Shown: positions 21,679 through 35,286, numbered from the stretch's first letter. The stretch is DNA of 64,000 nt from Rosa chinensis (GCF_002994745.2 NW_020126815.1:599755-663754); one strand, 5' to 3'. Notes: generated by a model from the letters alone, not told the origin. A program made the numbers and translations.

Positions 21679-23991
21679 TGATAGGAGCATTTTAATGCGA
21701 CGTTTTAACTGTTATTTCCCTATATTTTCTGCGTTATTTCCTTAATAAAACTCTGTTTAGGAAAGTTTCCATTCTACGATTGGGAAAGTTCCTATTTGTA
21801 GAAAGTTTCTATTTTTGTAGTTTCTATTTTTCATTTTTGGAAAGTTTCCATTTTCAGTTTAGGAAAGTTGCCATTTTTCATTTTAGGAAAGTTTCTATTT
21901 TTCTTACTAGTTTCTATTTTCAGGACCTCGGAGCTAAAAAGTTGAAATGAACTCACAAATGGAAAGAGGAGCTCGCCAATGTTGGAAGGAGACAAAATGA
22001 GATACAAAGGGCTGAAAAGAAGAAATGAAGTTTTCCTGGTTCAACCAGGAAATCCTGTTTCAACCAGGAAACCTTGTCCAGAAGAGGAAACCCTGCCAAA
22101 ACAAGACTCTTGAGTCAACCAAGAAAGGAAAGCAGAAAAATGAAGTGTCATGGCATTGAAAGAAGCTTCTTGAAGACATTAGAAGATGACATGGCTTGAA
22201 GGTGACGCACAAAGGCCCAAGAACTCTCAAGAGGTTATGGATTTCGGCAAATGGATAAAGGCCCATGGAAATTAGGGTTTGTGACACATGAGAGATATTT
22301 TTGGAGAATATATATGTGTTTGCCGTAAAATACAAAGAGGAAAAGGAGGAGGCAACATGAAAATCTGAAAATATAATTGAAGATTTTGATTGGAGTAATT
22401 CAAGGGAGATTTTTAAGGGCAAAGAGATATTCTTGGAAGATTTAAATGTGATTTTTGGCCGAAAATGGTGAAGCAAATCAGCATTTATTTATGGAATTTC
22501 GGCAATTACTTTCCCAAGGATATTTGTGGCCGAAATTGGTGAAGCAAATCAGAATTTATTTATGGAATTTCGGCAATTACTCTCTCCTAAGATATTCTTG
22601 GCCGAAATTAATGAAGAAAATCAGAAAATCCTTATATAATTTCGGCAAGGATATATATTAAAGGAATTTAGGGAATTAATTTGGAGAGTGTTGATTGGTT
22701 AGATGACACACAAGGCTTACTTGGCATTCTATGATTGGTTGGACCACATCACAAGCTTACTTGGCATCATACCATTGGTTGAAGTGATGTGGAAATTTCT
22801 GATTGCTTGGAGAACCCTAGCCGTACCCCTATATATTCTCCCCTTTTCTCAACGTCAAGGGTTCCTCTCCCCCATACAATTTACACTTTAGAAAAAAATC
22901 AGAAAATCTTCTTAGCATAGTCGTGAGTTTCTCCATCCTCTAGTCATCTCCACGAGTTCAAGCAAGGCCAAGGGAGAAGAAGCATAGCCGTGAGCATCCA
23001 TCATCCATCTCCAACCTTGAAGCTTGCTTTCGAGATTCAAGAGACCACCACATCAATCGTTCATCACCATCTCCATCTCACGGTGTAATCTGATTCTCCT
23101 TTGTAACCCTTGCTTTGAATTTCGTTGGTTATGAACTAGTTGACATATGTGTTTGAACAAATATTAATTTCTGGAATTTTTATGATTAATTGAGAATTTT
23201 CAAATTCACATTATTGTTCTTCGAGAGTTGCTTATGTGGGTTTGTTTAATTAAATTTGCGTTATAGATAACTTTTGTATTTTAATCTTATGTGGTTGCAA
23301 ACACTTAGGGTTTTGATATAATTGGTGCTAGGTTTAAGAACATGAAATCGACTTTTCGTTTTGTGTAAACTTGAATCAAAGTAGTAAAGGTTTTGTACAA
23401 AGATCGAATTTAATTAACGAGGATTGCAATTAGGTGGACTTTTCCATACTAAGTTGTACACTTGAGTTGATAGCCTTTCTCTATGTGTAATGCGTTAAAC
23501 ATGACATGATTGACTAGCTTTCTAGGGTTTGATTGCATGTTTGATAGGATTAATCTAGGTGCTTTCGCTTAGGTTAATTAGCATTGAAAAGTAAAAAATG
23601 GGAATTCATTTGCTTTCGAATGTTTCACATGATCAACTCCTTTCTCATGACTTAGATGAACAATATTAGGGTTTGAGTCAATTTTAATCATATGTTTCGA
23701 TTTTGATCTTTGTTCTCTCATTCCATTTGTATTTTTATGTTTTTGCATTTTAATTCTTTTGTTTACTTAATTTATTTTCAAAACCCAAAAACAAAATCTC
23801 CCCCCTTTTCGTAAATAATGTTTATACTTGTGAATATCTTTGTGAATATTATACTTTGTTTTAATTTTAATTGTTTAATTGTTTGACAATGACAGGTGTA
23901 CCCTCAATCCCCGGAATAGAACGATCCCTACTTACTTTTACTACTAATGACATTTCAGGGTTAAATTATGCGCTTGCTTTCAGGCGCATCA
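21679..23991 (+). repeat. E4 3' LTR
   Basis: Same length as the 5' LTR and, by eye, identical until the last bases. The 5' copy ends TTTAAGCTGCATCA and this one TTTCAGGCGCATCA. It is followed by the target-site duplication. Confidence 0.96.
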
Positions 23992-23996
23992 TCGTG
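23992..23996 (+). repeat. Target-site duplication TCGTG, right copy
   Basis: Second copy of 16490-16494; E3 gag resumes immediately after it. Confidence 0.96.
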
Positions 23997-25585
23997 CCTT
24001 GAACTCCCAACAATATGAGGGGGTAGGACACTCTATTCGTAGGGTGCATGAGATGAGCAAGAATACTGCCATTGAAGACCAACTGAGTAAGCTTACTCTA
24101 CTCATGAATCAAGTGGTAAGTTCCAAGGGACCAAGTGCATCAATAGCTTGTGGAGTATGCTCTATGCAAGGGCATGTTACAGATCAGTGCCCTCAACTCA
24201 ATGAGAATGGAGGATGGGAATCTGCAAATGCTATTGGAGGGTATCAAGGAAGATATCAAGGAGGACCTCAACGTCCTAGACATGACCCTTACTCCAATAC
24301 TTATAACCCAGGATGGAGGGACCATCCCAACTTCAAGTGGACCAACAATGATAATGTTCAGAATCCTCTTGGTGGGAACTTCCAACGTCCTCAAGGGCCT
24401 TCATTCCAAGGATCATCTTTTCAAAGGCCCTACATGCCTCCTCCTCAACAGAACTCAGGACCTTCAATGTCTCACTATGACAAAACGTTGGAAGCCTTGA
24501 CTAGTTCCACCCAAGCCTTGACAAACTCTACTCAAGCTTTGATTCAAGGACAACAGACCCACACTAAGGATATTGCAGATCTTAAGAAGCAGATGGGCCA
24601 AGTTGTGGACTTCATGAGCAAGATTCATGAGACTGGGAAGCTTCCTAGTGGCACAATACCTAACCCTAAGGGTAATGTGGAGAATGCATCAGTTGTGACT
24701 ACGAGGAGTGGAAGACCATTGGTGGATCCACCCAAGCAACCCAAGAAGGTCCAAATGAGCATAGAGATTGAGGAAGACCAAGAGCCCACCAAGTTGGGTG
24801 TTGAGAAGGACCCTGCAACGTCAAGGGAAGAGACCAAGGCATCCTCATCTTTAAAGGCAAAACCGGAAATCAAAGGTAATAATTCTAACCTATCGAGTTC
24901 GGTTATTGCTAACCCTTCTTCTTCTTCTTGCATGCCCTTCCCACGCAGGTTTGCCCAATCTAAGAAGGATGAAAGTGACCAAGCCATCTTGGAAACTTTC
25001 AAGAAGGTGCAAGTAAACCTACCCCTCCTAGAGGCCATCAAGCAAGTCCCTAAGTATGCCAAGTTCCTCAAAGAGCTTTGCACTACTAGGAGAGTAAACC
25101 GTGAAAAGGAGGTGGTAAAGGTAAGTGAGAATGTCTCTGCCCTGATTCAGAGAAAGATTCCTCCAAAGTGTAAGGATCCTGGAAGCTTTACCATTCCGTG
25201 TACTATTGGTAACTCTAGATTTAAGAATGCTATGCTAGACCTAGGTGCATCTGTTAATGTTATGCCCTATTCAGTTTATGAAACCCTAGGTCTAGGGGAA
25301 CTTAAATCTGACAATGTTATCATTCAGTTAGCTGACAGATCCAATGCATACCCTAGAGGTTTGTTGGAGGATGTACTTGTACAGGTTAACCATCTTATCT
25401 TCCCAGCTGATTTTTATGTATTGGAAATGGAGGACTCCCCTGTAAGTTCCACTCCATTGCTTTTGGGACGTCCTTTCTTAAGGACAGCTAGGACGAAGAT
25501 TGATGTGTATGAAGGCTCTCTTACAATGGAGTTCGATGGTGACATTATTGGCTTTAACATCTTTGAAGCCATGAGGTACCCCTAG
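23997..25585 (+). pseudogene. gag-pol: E3 gag-pro, second part, ends at a frameshift
   Basis: The frame continues from 16489 after removal of E4 and one duplication copy. It carries the CCHC zinc knuckle ([14 protein letters not shown] at about 24149-24190), a Gln/Pro-rich linker, and the aspartic protease with DLGAS. A single-base loss between 25578 and 25579, relative to E5 (TACCCC against TATCCCC), creates a stop at 25583-25585. The rest of the polyprotein is in another frame. Confidence 0.93.
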
Positions 25586-25614
25586 AGGTTAATGATTGTT
25601 TTTCTGCTGACATT

Positions 25615-28600
25615 TTGGATGAACTTGCGCAGAAAATGTTTGATGTTATGCATGAGGATACCCTAGTCACTACCCTTGAGAGTGGGGTAGGCTATACAAA
25701 GGAAGGCGTCACCATCCCAGAGGACAAGTTGAAAGACACTTGTGAGGAGAAAATCATTGAAAACGTCTCCTTCCTTGAGGCATCACCCTTCATAGGTAAG
25801 TCTGTTTCTCCCTTGTCCATTCAGTTATCCACTAACAAGACTTTACCTTCAGTGGTCCAGGCCCCAGAACTTGAGCTAAAACCTCTTCCAGACCATTTGA
25901 AGTATGTCTACTTAGGGGACAAGGAGACCTTACCAGTGATTGTGTCCTCTGCACTAACGACTCCACAAGAAGAGAAGTTGGTGGACATGTTGAAGCAACA
26001 CAAGACCGCCATAGGATGGACATTGGCGGACATCAAGGGAATCAGCCCTACAACTTGCGTCCATAGGATACTTCTGGAGGAGGGGTCTAAACCTACTAGA
26101 GAGGCTCAACGTCGTCTCAACCCTCCAATGATGGAAGTAGTGAAGAAGGAGGTTATCAAACTCCTTGATTGTGGGGTGATCTACCCTATTTCAGACTCCA
26201 AGTGGGTCTCCCCAGTTCAGGTCGTGCCCAAGAAGTCTGGGATCACTGTGGTAAAGAATGCTGATAACGAACTGGTGCCCCAAAGGACAGTCACAGGCCA
26301 CAGAGTGTGCATTGACTATAGGAGGCTCAACGCAACTACAAGGAAAGACCACTTTCCTCTGCCATTCATTGATCAGATGCTTGAGCGCCTAGCTGGACAT
26401 GACTACTATTGTTTTCTGGATGGATATTCTGGTTACAACCAGATTGCAATTGCAAATGAAGATCAAGAGAAGACAACCTTCACTTGCCCCTTTGGAACAT
26501 TTGCCTATAGACGTATGCCCTTCGGACTTTGCAACGCTCCAGGTACGTTTCAGAGATGTATGGTAAGTATCTTTTCAGATTATATTGAGAAAATCATAGA
26601 GGTATTCATGGATGACTTTTCAGTTTTTGGAAAGAATTTTGATGATTGTCTTAATAATCTGGAAATAATTCTGAAACGATGCATGGAAACTAACCTTGTC
26701 TTAAACTGGGAAAAATGTCATTTTATGGTTAAGCAAGGAATAGTTCTAGGACATATTGTCTCTGCTAGGGGTATAGAGGTTGATAAAGCCAAGGTTGATA
26801 TTGTGCGTCACTTACCCTCTCCCACTTCTGTGAGAGAGATTCGTTCTTTCCTTGGCCATGCAGGTTTTTATAGGAGGTTCATCAAGGACTTTTCTCAGAT
26901 TTCGAGACCCTTATGTCAACTACTCCAGAAGGATGTGCCCTTCCACTTTGACAAGGAGTGTCAAGAAGCTTTTGACAAGCTTAAGGAGTTGTTGACATCT
27001 GCCCCCATCATGTTACCTCCAGACTGGTCCTTGCCCTTTGAGTTAATGTGTGATGCCTCTGACTACGCAGTTGGAGCCGTTTTGGGACAAAGGAAGGAAA
27101 AGCTACCCTATGCCATCTACTACGCCTCAAGGACTCTCAATGATGCACAAATGAATTACTCCACCACAGAGAAAGAGCTCCTTGCAGTTGTCTTTGTCCT
27201 TGAGAAGTTTCGCTCTTACTTACTTGGTACCAAAGTTACTATCTTTACTGACCATGCAGCTTTGAAATACTTGATGACCAAGAAGGAGGCGAAACCAAGG
27301 CTTATCAGATGGATCCTACTCTTGCAAGAGTTTGATGTGGAAATCAAGGACAAGAAGGGTAGTGAAAACGTGGTAGCTGATCATTTGAGTCGTTTGGTGC
27401 ACGCAGAAGACCGTCTCCCTCTGGTGGAGATGTTTCCAGATGAACAACTCTTTGGAATCCAGGTAAGTGAACCATGGTATGCAGACATTGTGAATTATAT
27501 TGTGTCTAGAAAGATTCCTGATACCATGTCACGTGCTCATAGGGATAGGCTTAGGAAAACTGTTAAGCAATATGTTTGGGATGAACCTTATTTGTGGAAG
27601 TATTGCTCTGATCAATTGATTAGGAGATGTGTGCCTGAACATGAACATAATGCTATACTTTCTTTTTGCCACTCTAAAGCATGTGGGGGACACTTTGGGT
27701 CTAAGAAGACTGCGTTTAAGGTGCTAGAGTCTGGGTTCTATTGGCCAACATTATTTAGGGATGCACATGCCTATTGTTTAACTTGTGATAAGTGCCAAAG
27801 AACAGGAAATCTAGGTCCTAGAGATCAAATGCCATTGTCCAATATAATAACTGTTGAAATATTTGATGTCTGGGGGATAGATTTCATGGGACCTTTCCCT
27901 TCATCTTTTGGGTTTCTCTATATCTTACTTGCAGTGGACTATGTTTCCAAATGGGTGGAAGCAAAGGCCACTAGAACTAATGACTCTAAGGTTGTTGCAG
28001 ATTTTATCAAGTCTAACATCTTTAGCAGGTTTGGAATGCCTAGAGTTCTCATTAGTGATGGAGGATCCCATTTTTGCAATCGGACGATTGAGGCTCTCTT
28101 GAAGAGATATGATGTCACACATAAGGTTTCTACACCTTATCACCCACAAACTAGTGGGCAGGCTGAGGTCTCTAACCGCCAGATCAAGGGGATATTGGAG
28201 AAGACTGTGAACCCTAACAGGAAGGACTGGTCCTTGCGTTTAGAGGATGCTTTGTGGGCCTACAGAACTGCATACAAAACTCCCATAGGTATGTCACCAT
28301 ATCGAATTGTCTATGGCAAACCATGCCATTTACCTGTGGAGTTGGAGCACAAAGCTTGGTGGGCTGTGAAGCAGTTCAACATGGATATGGATGCAGCTGG
28401 GCTTCATAGGAAATTGCAATTGCAAGAGTTAGAGGAGATTAGGAATGATGCCTTCGAAAGTGCTAAGATTTACAAGGACAAGACTAAGGCATTCCATGAC
28501 AAAATGATTCGAAGGAAGACTTTTGTTGTGGGTCAAAAAGTTCTTCTTTTCCATTCTCGTCTCAAACTCTTCCCAGGTAAGCTTCGTTCTCGTTGGATTG

Positions 28601-28773
28601 GGCCTTTTGTTATCACTCATGTATTTTCTCATGGAGCTGTGCAGATAAAGAGTGAACAAACAGGTAATGAGTTCAAAGTGAATGGGCATCGCTTGAAGCC
28701 TTACTATGAGGCATTTGTGGAACATGAAGTGGAGGATGTACCCCTCCAAAACGTTCCCAACCCTGAGGATTAA
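25615..28773 (+). pseudogene. gag-pol: E3 pol: reverse transcriptase, RNase H, integrase
   Basis: An open frame of 1,052 codons carries the remainder of pol. RT has [11 protein letters not shown] and FMDD at residues 331-334. RNase H has D490, E521 and D546. Integrase has H686, H693, C724 and C727, then D756, D815 and E851 with the usual 58- and 35-residue spacing. The C-terminal WIGPF module follows. There is no natural start; the first ATG only marks the frame after the upstream frameshift. All catalytic residues are kept, so only the E4 insertion and one base loss disable this copy. Confidence 0.93.
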
Positions 28774-30734
28774 ATGGAGGTACAAGTCTAGGCTGAAAGA
28801 CTATAAACATTAAGCGCTGCTTGGGAGGCAACCCAATTCAGAAGTAGCTGTGGAGGAGTCGTCAACGCAGATTTGTTTTATCTCTCCCTTTTACTTCTCC
28901 AATTTTTCTTTATTTTGGTAGTCATTTTCGTAAATTCCATCCCTACATGCTTACTTGTTTCATTGCATGCTTATTCTTGATTACATTGAGGACAATGAAA
29001 TATTTAAGTGTGGGGGAAGGGATTTATACTTTTGTTTTGAGTCATATTTTGAGTCATATATATTGAAAAATACAAAAAAATTGAAAAATGTCAAAAAATT
29101 TAAAAAATTTCGTTGCTTTTGCTTTTGTTTTGGAGTCTTAGGATGCCCTTTCAACTGTCTAGGATGATTCTATATCTCTGAAATCATGACTAAAAGAGGA
29201 TCACAATATTGAGATGATTTTAAATGGTATTCTTTGGTTAATTGAGATATATGAAAAATGTATGCATGTGTAGTGGATATGGATTTCGAAACTTTGGTAC
29301 AGAATATGAGCATGTTAGGATGAGTTTTGATTCATAAAAACCCATGTGAGATATTGAGCCCATGTCCCTTTTTCTTGGAGTGAAATGAAAATATATTCTT
29401 ATTTTCTTGGCGATGTTTTGATGATCTCATTATTCTTTCATCTTGATTGACTACTTGCCATAGATTAAGTTTGATGGACTAGAGAATGCTAGAATTCGCT
29501 CTGGTGCTTGTTGAGACGTATATCAATACATGGCCCTGATTCTGGAAGGGATAGAGGCATCCTAGGAATTACCACCATTGCCATATAAACTTGTGTCCCC
29601 ATTTGTACCCGTCGTGGGACTCCCCTAGATAAGCCCCTTTGAGCCTACACTAAGCCTTTTCGTTCATCACCCTAAAATCCTTAACCATGAAGCTTAGTAT
29701 AGTTACAACCCTACCCTTTGTTCTAAGAACTTAGTGGAGCTATCTTTTGAGACATACTACGTGGGTTTGGTGCTAAAGATGAAAATTGAGAAGAGGTAAA
29801 AGTTCAAGTGTGGGGGTAGACTTGTCCATAAAAAAAAAAAAAAAATATGTGAAAGCCGTGAAAAATAAAAAGAAAAGAAAATAGTGTACGGCATAAAAAG
29901 AAAAGAAAAGAAAGAAATATTTATGGATTTTAGTCCCCCATACTTAGTGATTTTGGAGTTTACTTTGAAATGAAGGCCTATTAAAGAAAAATTTGACCTT
30001 TGTCCATTCACTAGAGTTCAAGGGAAGTTTACAATGAAGATTGGGCCCAACATGAAGACATTAGGCCCCTTTTATGTTACCTCTAGGGAAAGTGACGTTT
30101 TTGCAATGCCTTGGTGGATTTCTTGAGGTCTCTACATCTACATGTGCTCTGCTAGGTTTTTAGGACACTTTGATAAATCCTTACCCTTCATTTCTTAAAA
30201 CCTTGAGCCTTGGCCCCATTACAACCTTTAAGAAGACCTTCTTGATCCTTAAGATGGGACAGCCCTTGATGTGGAGATGAGTTACAAGAGTTGAACCTAT
30301 GGCTTGGGTCCATCCGTGCAAGTAGTTGGTATCCTTCATGAGATCTTTAAAGAAAATTATACATGTGCTTTCGTTTCTTGAATTATGTGATATACTTGCT
30401 ATCTTTCACATATACTTGAGTGTATAAACTTTTAAGCATTGCCATGATCTGAGAGAAGAAAGAGTGGATATAACTTGTGAGGATTTGAATCATACTTGTT
30501 TGAAGCATGCTTAACAGAAACCATCACCATTGTTCCAACCAAGTCCTACTTGTGTATATGTAACTTATGTGTTTTAATTAACTCTCGAATGCCTAAACAT
30601 TTATTCTTGGTGAAGTGCTAATCTTGGTGTTGTGAAAGTAAGAGATTGCTGAGACAAAAAGTTGAAGGGCTATAGAGTCTGTTTCGTGTCAAGTCTTTAA
30701 TTTTCGTTGAGTCTTAGTATGTGTCTTAGTGTGA
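28774..30734 (+). other. E3 3' non-coding region
   Basis: Homologous to the regions after pol in E1, E4, E5 and E8. It contains PPT-like AAGTGTGGGGGAAG (about 29005) and AAGTGTGGGGGTAG (about 29805). The 84-codon antisense frame at 29757-30011 has low-complexity translation and is not supported. Confidence 0.8.
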
Positions 30735-30774
30735 TTTTGCTAAGGGACTAGCAAAAGCTAAGTGTGGGGGAATT
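30735..30774 (+). promoter_or_regulatory. E3 PPT and adjacent hairpin
   Basis: Hairpin at 30735-30756 and PPT AAGTGTGGGGGAATT at 30760-30774, as in the other elements. Confidence 0.9.
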
Positions 30775-33149
30775 TGATAGGAGCATTTTAATGCGACGTT
30801 TTAACTGCATTTCCCTACATTTTCTGCGTTATTTCCTTAATAAAACTCTGTTTAGGAAAGTTTCCATTCTTTGATTGGGAAAGTTCCTATTTGTAGAAAG
30901 TTTCTATTTTTGTAGTTTCTATTTATCATTTCTAGTAAGTTTCCATTTTCGGTAGTTTCTATTTGTCATTTTTAGAAAGTTTCCCATTTTCAGTTTAGGA
31001 AAGTTGCCATTTTTCATTTTAGGAAAGTTTCTATTTTTCTTACTAGTTTCTATTTTCAGGACCTCCGAGCTAGAAAGTGGAAATGAACTCATAAATGGAA
31101 AGAGGAGCTTGCGAACTACAAGGGGAGCAAAGATGAAGTACAAAGGGAAGCACAAAAGAGCAGAAATGAAGAAAAGAAGTTTTCCTGGTCCAACCAGGAA
31201 ACCCTGTCCAAAGAGGAAAGCTGGCCAAAACAAGACTCTTGAGCCAACCAAGAATGGAGATCGAATTAATGAAGTACATGGCATGAGGGAAGCTTCTTGA
31301 AGACTCTAGATGATGACATGGCATAAAGGTGACGCATGGAGGCCCAAAAACTCTCAAGACTTGTTGGATTTTCGGCTACTTGGATAAAAGCCCACAAAGG
31401 CCCATGGAACTAGGGTTTGTGACGCAAACCCTAGCCCTAAAGATGTTTTGCCGTGAAATCCTAGAGAGAAACAAGGAAGATGACGTGGAAAATCAGGAAA
31501 TAATAAGAAGATTTTGGTGGAGATTTTCTAGGGAGATTTTCTTGGAATGAGATATTCTTGGAAGAGTTATCTTGAGCCTTTGCCGTTTAAAGAGAGAGAG
31601 AAGCTAGGGATTGCCGTGAGAAATACAAGGAAGGAGAGAGAATTGCCGTGTGAATCAAGAAGTAAACAAAGAGATTTCGGCAAAAAGATTTCCTAGAGAG
31701 TTTTAAGGAAAGAGAAAAAGGTGGAGACCAAGAAAAGCTTAAATGGAGTCTAGATTCATTCCTAGAATTCCTAAAGGAAGTTGGCCGAAATTAAACAAGA
31801 AAAATCAGAAATTATCTCAAGGAATTTCGGCAATATTTCTAGGGAATTAAAAGAGAATTTTGTGATTGGTTGCACCACCTCATAGGGCTTATGTGGCATG
31901 CTATCATTGGAGGAAACTATGTGGCATTTTCAGATTAATTCCATGGAAAATAAAGAAGAAATTCACGGCTTGAAGACCTAGAAGCCGTCCCCTATATATT
32001 CCTCTCTTCTCTCAACGTCAAGGAGTTCCTAGTTCCACACTTTTACGTTCTACACTTGAGAAATAATTCAGAAAACTCTCTAGCTTAGCCGTGCTCCTCT
32101 CCATCCTCTAGGGCAACCACGAAGTGCAAGCAAGGCCAAGGAAGAAGAAGACAAGCCGTGCATACCATCCACCCTCCACCTTGAAGATTGCTTTCGAAAT
32201 TCAAGAGACCACATCATCACTTCATCCATCTCATCTTCATCACGGTGTAATCCGATTCTCCTTGTACCTTTGCTTTGTAATTTTCGTTGGTTTGCCTTAG
32301 TTGACACTTATGTATGAACAAGTATTGATTTCTGAAATTTTATGATTAATTGTTAATTTTCAGATTCATATATTGTGATTTATGGTTGCTTTTGTGTAAG
32401 TGTTTGATTGAATTTGCATGATAGAAATCGTTTGTATGATAATCTTGAATGGTTCGAAACATTTAGGGTTTTTATGTGAATGTTGCTACGAATTTGAGAA
32501 CATGAATCAACTTTTTGGTTTTGTGTTCTTGAATCAACAAGTAGTAAAGGTTTTGTACAAAAACCGAAATTTAATCAAAGGAGATTGCAATTAGGTGAAC
32601 TTTTTCATACTAAGTTGCACATTTGAATTGATAGCCTTTCTAGATGCTTAATGCGTTGAACATGACATGATTGACTAGCTTTCTAGGGTTTGATTGCATG
32701 TTTGATAGAATTAATCTAGGTGCTTTCACTTAGGTTAATTAGCATTGAAAGTAAAATATGGGAAATTGTTTGCTTAGAACGTTTCACATGATCAATTCCT
32801 CTTGCATGACTATGATGAACAATGATGAACTTGAATTAACCTTGATTATAAATTCCGATTTGATCTTTGTTCGTGCATTTCATTTGCATTTTTATGTTTT
32901 TGCTTTTTAATTGTTTTCTTTACTTAGTTTAATTTCCGAAAATCAAAACCAAAAATCCCCCTAATTTCGTAAATATGTATATATTTTGTTATATTTTTGT
33001 AAATATTATACTTTGTTTTAATTTTAATTGTTTAATTGTTTGATAATGACAGGTGTACCCTCAATCCCCGGAATAGAACGATCCCTATTTACTTTATACT
33101 ACTAATGACATTTCAGGGTTAAATTGGTCGCTCAACAAAAGCGACACCA
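30775..33149 (+). repeat. E3 3' LTR, 2,375 bp
   Basis: It starts TGATAGGAGC after the PPT. It has the GGAAAGTTTC array, the palindrome TTTCCTGGT/ACCAGGAAA (about 31180), several GCCGTG-containing repeats (31440-31650), one GCCGAAATT/AATTTCGGC stem-loop (about 31785-31830), TATATATT (31993-32000) and the U5 signature near 33060. The 3' end is a GTCGCT/AGCGAC hairpin followed by CACCA where most copies have CATCA. An E5 LTR begins abruptly after it. Confidence 0.9.
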
Positions 33150-35286
33150 GGAAAGTTTCTATTTTTCTTATTAGTTTCTATTTTCAGGACCTCCGAGCTA
33201 AAAAGTGGAAATGAACTCACAAATGGAAAGAGGAGCTTGCGAAAGTCAAGGGGAGCAAAGATGGAGAACAATGAGCCACAAAAATGAGCAGAAATGAAGA
33301 AAAGAAGTTTTCCTGGTCCAACCAGGAAACCCTGCGGAAAGGGGGAAAGCCCACCAATGAAGTTTCCAACGTTACTATGAAAAAGAAATGGAAAAATAAA
33401 GTGTTGTGACGTTGGAAGATGACATGGCATAGAAGTGATGCATGGAGGCCCAAAAGCTCTCAAGACTTGTTGGATTTTCGGCTAATTGGATAAAAGCCCA
33501 CCAAAGCCCATGGAACTAGGGTTTGTGACGCAAACCCTAGCACTAAAGTTGTTGTTGCCGTGAATTTGCAAGAGAGAAACAAGGAGGTGGCGTCCAAGAA
33601 AATCAGAAATTAAAAGGAGATTTTCTAGGGTTATTTTTATGGAAATAAATCAAGAGATAAACCCTAGAGACTCCTAGCCGTCCAAGCAAGAGAGAAACAA
33701 GGAATTGCCGTGCAAAATAAAAGAGAAACCCTAGAGAATTCGGCCAAGGGATAATGAAGAGAGAAACTAGGGTTTTGCCGTGTGGAAAATCAGAAATTCA
33801 AGAGAGATTTCGTGGAGATTTCTTAGGGAGCTTTTAAAGGAAAGAGAATATGTGTTGAACACAAAAAGCTCTCAAAGGAGTCTAGGTTCGTCCCCCTTTA
33901 TTCTCTAAATATATTGTTGCCGAAATTGGTGAAGGAAATCAGAAAATATCTCTATATATTTCGGCAAGAATATTTAGGGAATTAATTCTAGAATTTTGTG
34001 ATTGGTTGCACCACCTCATAGGGCTTATGTGGCACGAAATCATTGGAGGAAATTATGTGGAGGAAGCAAGCTATTGCCGTGAGTTTCTCTAGGGTTTTAC
34101 ACGGCTTGAAGACCTAGAAGCCGTCCCCTATATATTCCTCTCTTCTCTCAACGTCAAGAGTGCCTAGTTCCCACTTTTACGTTTTACACTTTGAAGAAAA
34201 TTCAGAAAACTCTCTCTAGCCTAGCCGTGTTCATCTCCATCCTCTAGGGCAACCACGAAGTGCAAGCAAGGCCAAGGAAGAAGAAGACAAGCCGTGCACA
34301 TCATCCATCACCATCCTTGAAGATTGCTTTCGAAATTCAAGAGACCATTCATCACTTCATTCATCTCATCTTCATCACGGTGTAATCCGATTCTCCTTGT
34401 ACCTTTGCTTTGTATTTTCGTTGGTTTTGCCTTAGTTGACACATATGTATGAACAAGTGTTGTTTTCTGAAATTTTATGATTAATTGTTAATTTTCAGAT
34501 TCATATATTGCGATTTATGGTTGCTTTTGTGTGAGTGTTTGATTAAATTTGCATGATAGAAATCTTTTGTATGATAATCTTGAATGGTTCGAAACATTTA
34601 GGGTTTTTATGTGAATGTTGCTACGAATTTGAGAACATGGACCAACTTTTTGGTTTTGTGTTCTTGAATCGATAAGTAGTAAAGGTTTTGTACAAAAACC
34701 GAATTTAATCAAAGAAGATTGCAATTAGGTGGACTTTTTCATACTAAGTTGCACATTTGAGTTGATAGCCTTTCTAGGTGCTTAATGCGTTAAACATGAC
34801 ATGATTGACTAGCTTTCTAGGGCTTGAATGCATGTTTGATAGGATTAGTCTTTGTGCTTTCGCTTAGGTTAATTAGCATTGAAAGTAAAATATGGGAAAC
34901 TGTTTGCTTATGAACATTTCACATGATCAACTCCTCTTGCATGACTATGATGAACAATGATGAACTTGAATCAATTTTAATCATGAGTTTCGAATTTGAT
35001 CTTTGTTCTTGCATCCCATTTATATTTTTATGTTTTTGCATTTTAATTATTTTCTTAACTTAGTTTAAAACTAGAAAACCAAAAATCAAAAATCCCCCCT
35101 TTTTCGTAAATATGTATATATTTTGTTATATTTTTGTAAATATTATACTTTGTTTTAATTTTAATTGTTTAATTGTTTGACAATGACAGGTGTACCCTCA
35201 ATCCCCGGAATAGAACGATCCCTATTTACTTTATACTACTAATGACATTTCAGGGTTAAATTGGTCGCTTCCCAAGAGCGACATCA
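33150..35286 (+). repeat. E5 5' LTR, left about 246 bp displaced by E3
   Basis: It starts at GGAAAGTTTC, which corresponds to about 31022 in the E3 LTR, and ends CGACATCA before the PBS. It holds several GCCGTG repeats (33550-33780), a GCCGAAATT-type stem-loop (33920-33965), TATATATT (34129-34136) and TCAATCCCCGG (35198-35208). Confidence 0.9.

Larger units (their letters stand above)
16495..23991 (+). mobile_element. E4: complete non-autonomous (LARD-like) Athila element, 7,497 bp
   Basis: E4 has two LTRs of 2,313 bp, a tRNA-Asp PBS, a leader, a 3' region, a PPT and a 5-bp target-site duplication, but no gag or pol. The internal region (18808-21678) joins leader to the 3' region at about 19670, right at the position of the pol stop codon in coding relatives. 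E6 has the same junction, so this is a transposing non-coding lineage and not a one-off deletion. The LTRs look identical except for three changes in the last 11 bases, so the insertion is recent. Confidence 0.95.
15090..33149 (+). mobile_element. E3: Athila-type retrotransposon, 5' end outside window, interrupted by E4
   Basis: E3 consists of leader (15090-15608), gag part 1 (15609-16494), nested E4, the rest of gag-pro and pol (to 28773), 3' non-coding DNA, PPT and a 3' LTR (30775-33149). Its start is cut by the E2 insertion. After its LTR the sequence continues at 33150 inside an LTR of E5, missing about the first 246 bp of that LTR. This fits an insertion of E3 into the E5 5' LTR with GGAAA as target site. 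Confidence 0.85.

Noticed and set aside
26604..26615. FMDD in place of the usual YxDD in reverse transcriptase
   Set aside because: All copies here share it and, as far as I recall, it is usual for Athila-type elements; both aspartates are kept.
28774..30734. Possible env-like gene after pol
   Set aside because: No ORF above about 85 codons in E1, E3, E5 or E8, and no signal peptide or membrane segment pattern.
31440..31650. CRISPR-like or satellite array of GCCGTG repeats
   Set aside because: Units are irregular in length and sequence and lie within U3 of an LTR; no spacer pattern.
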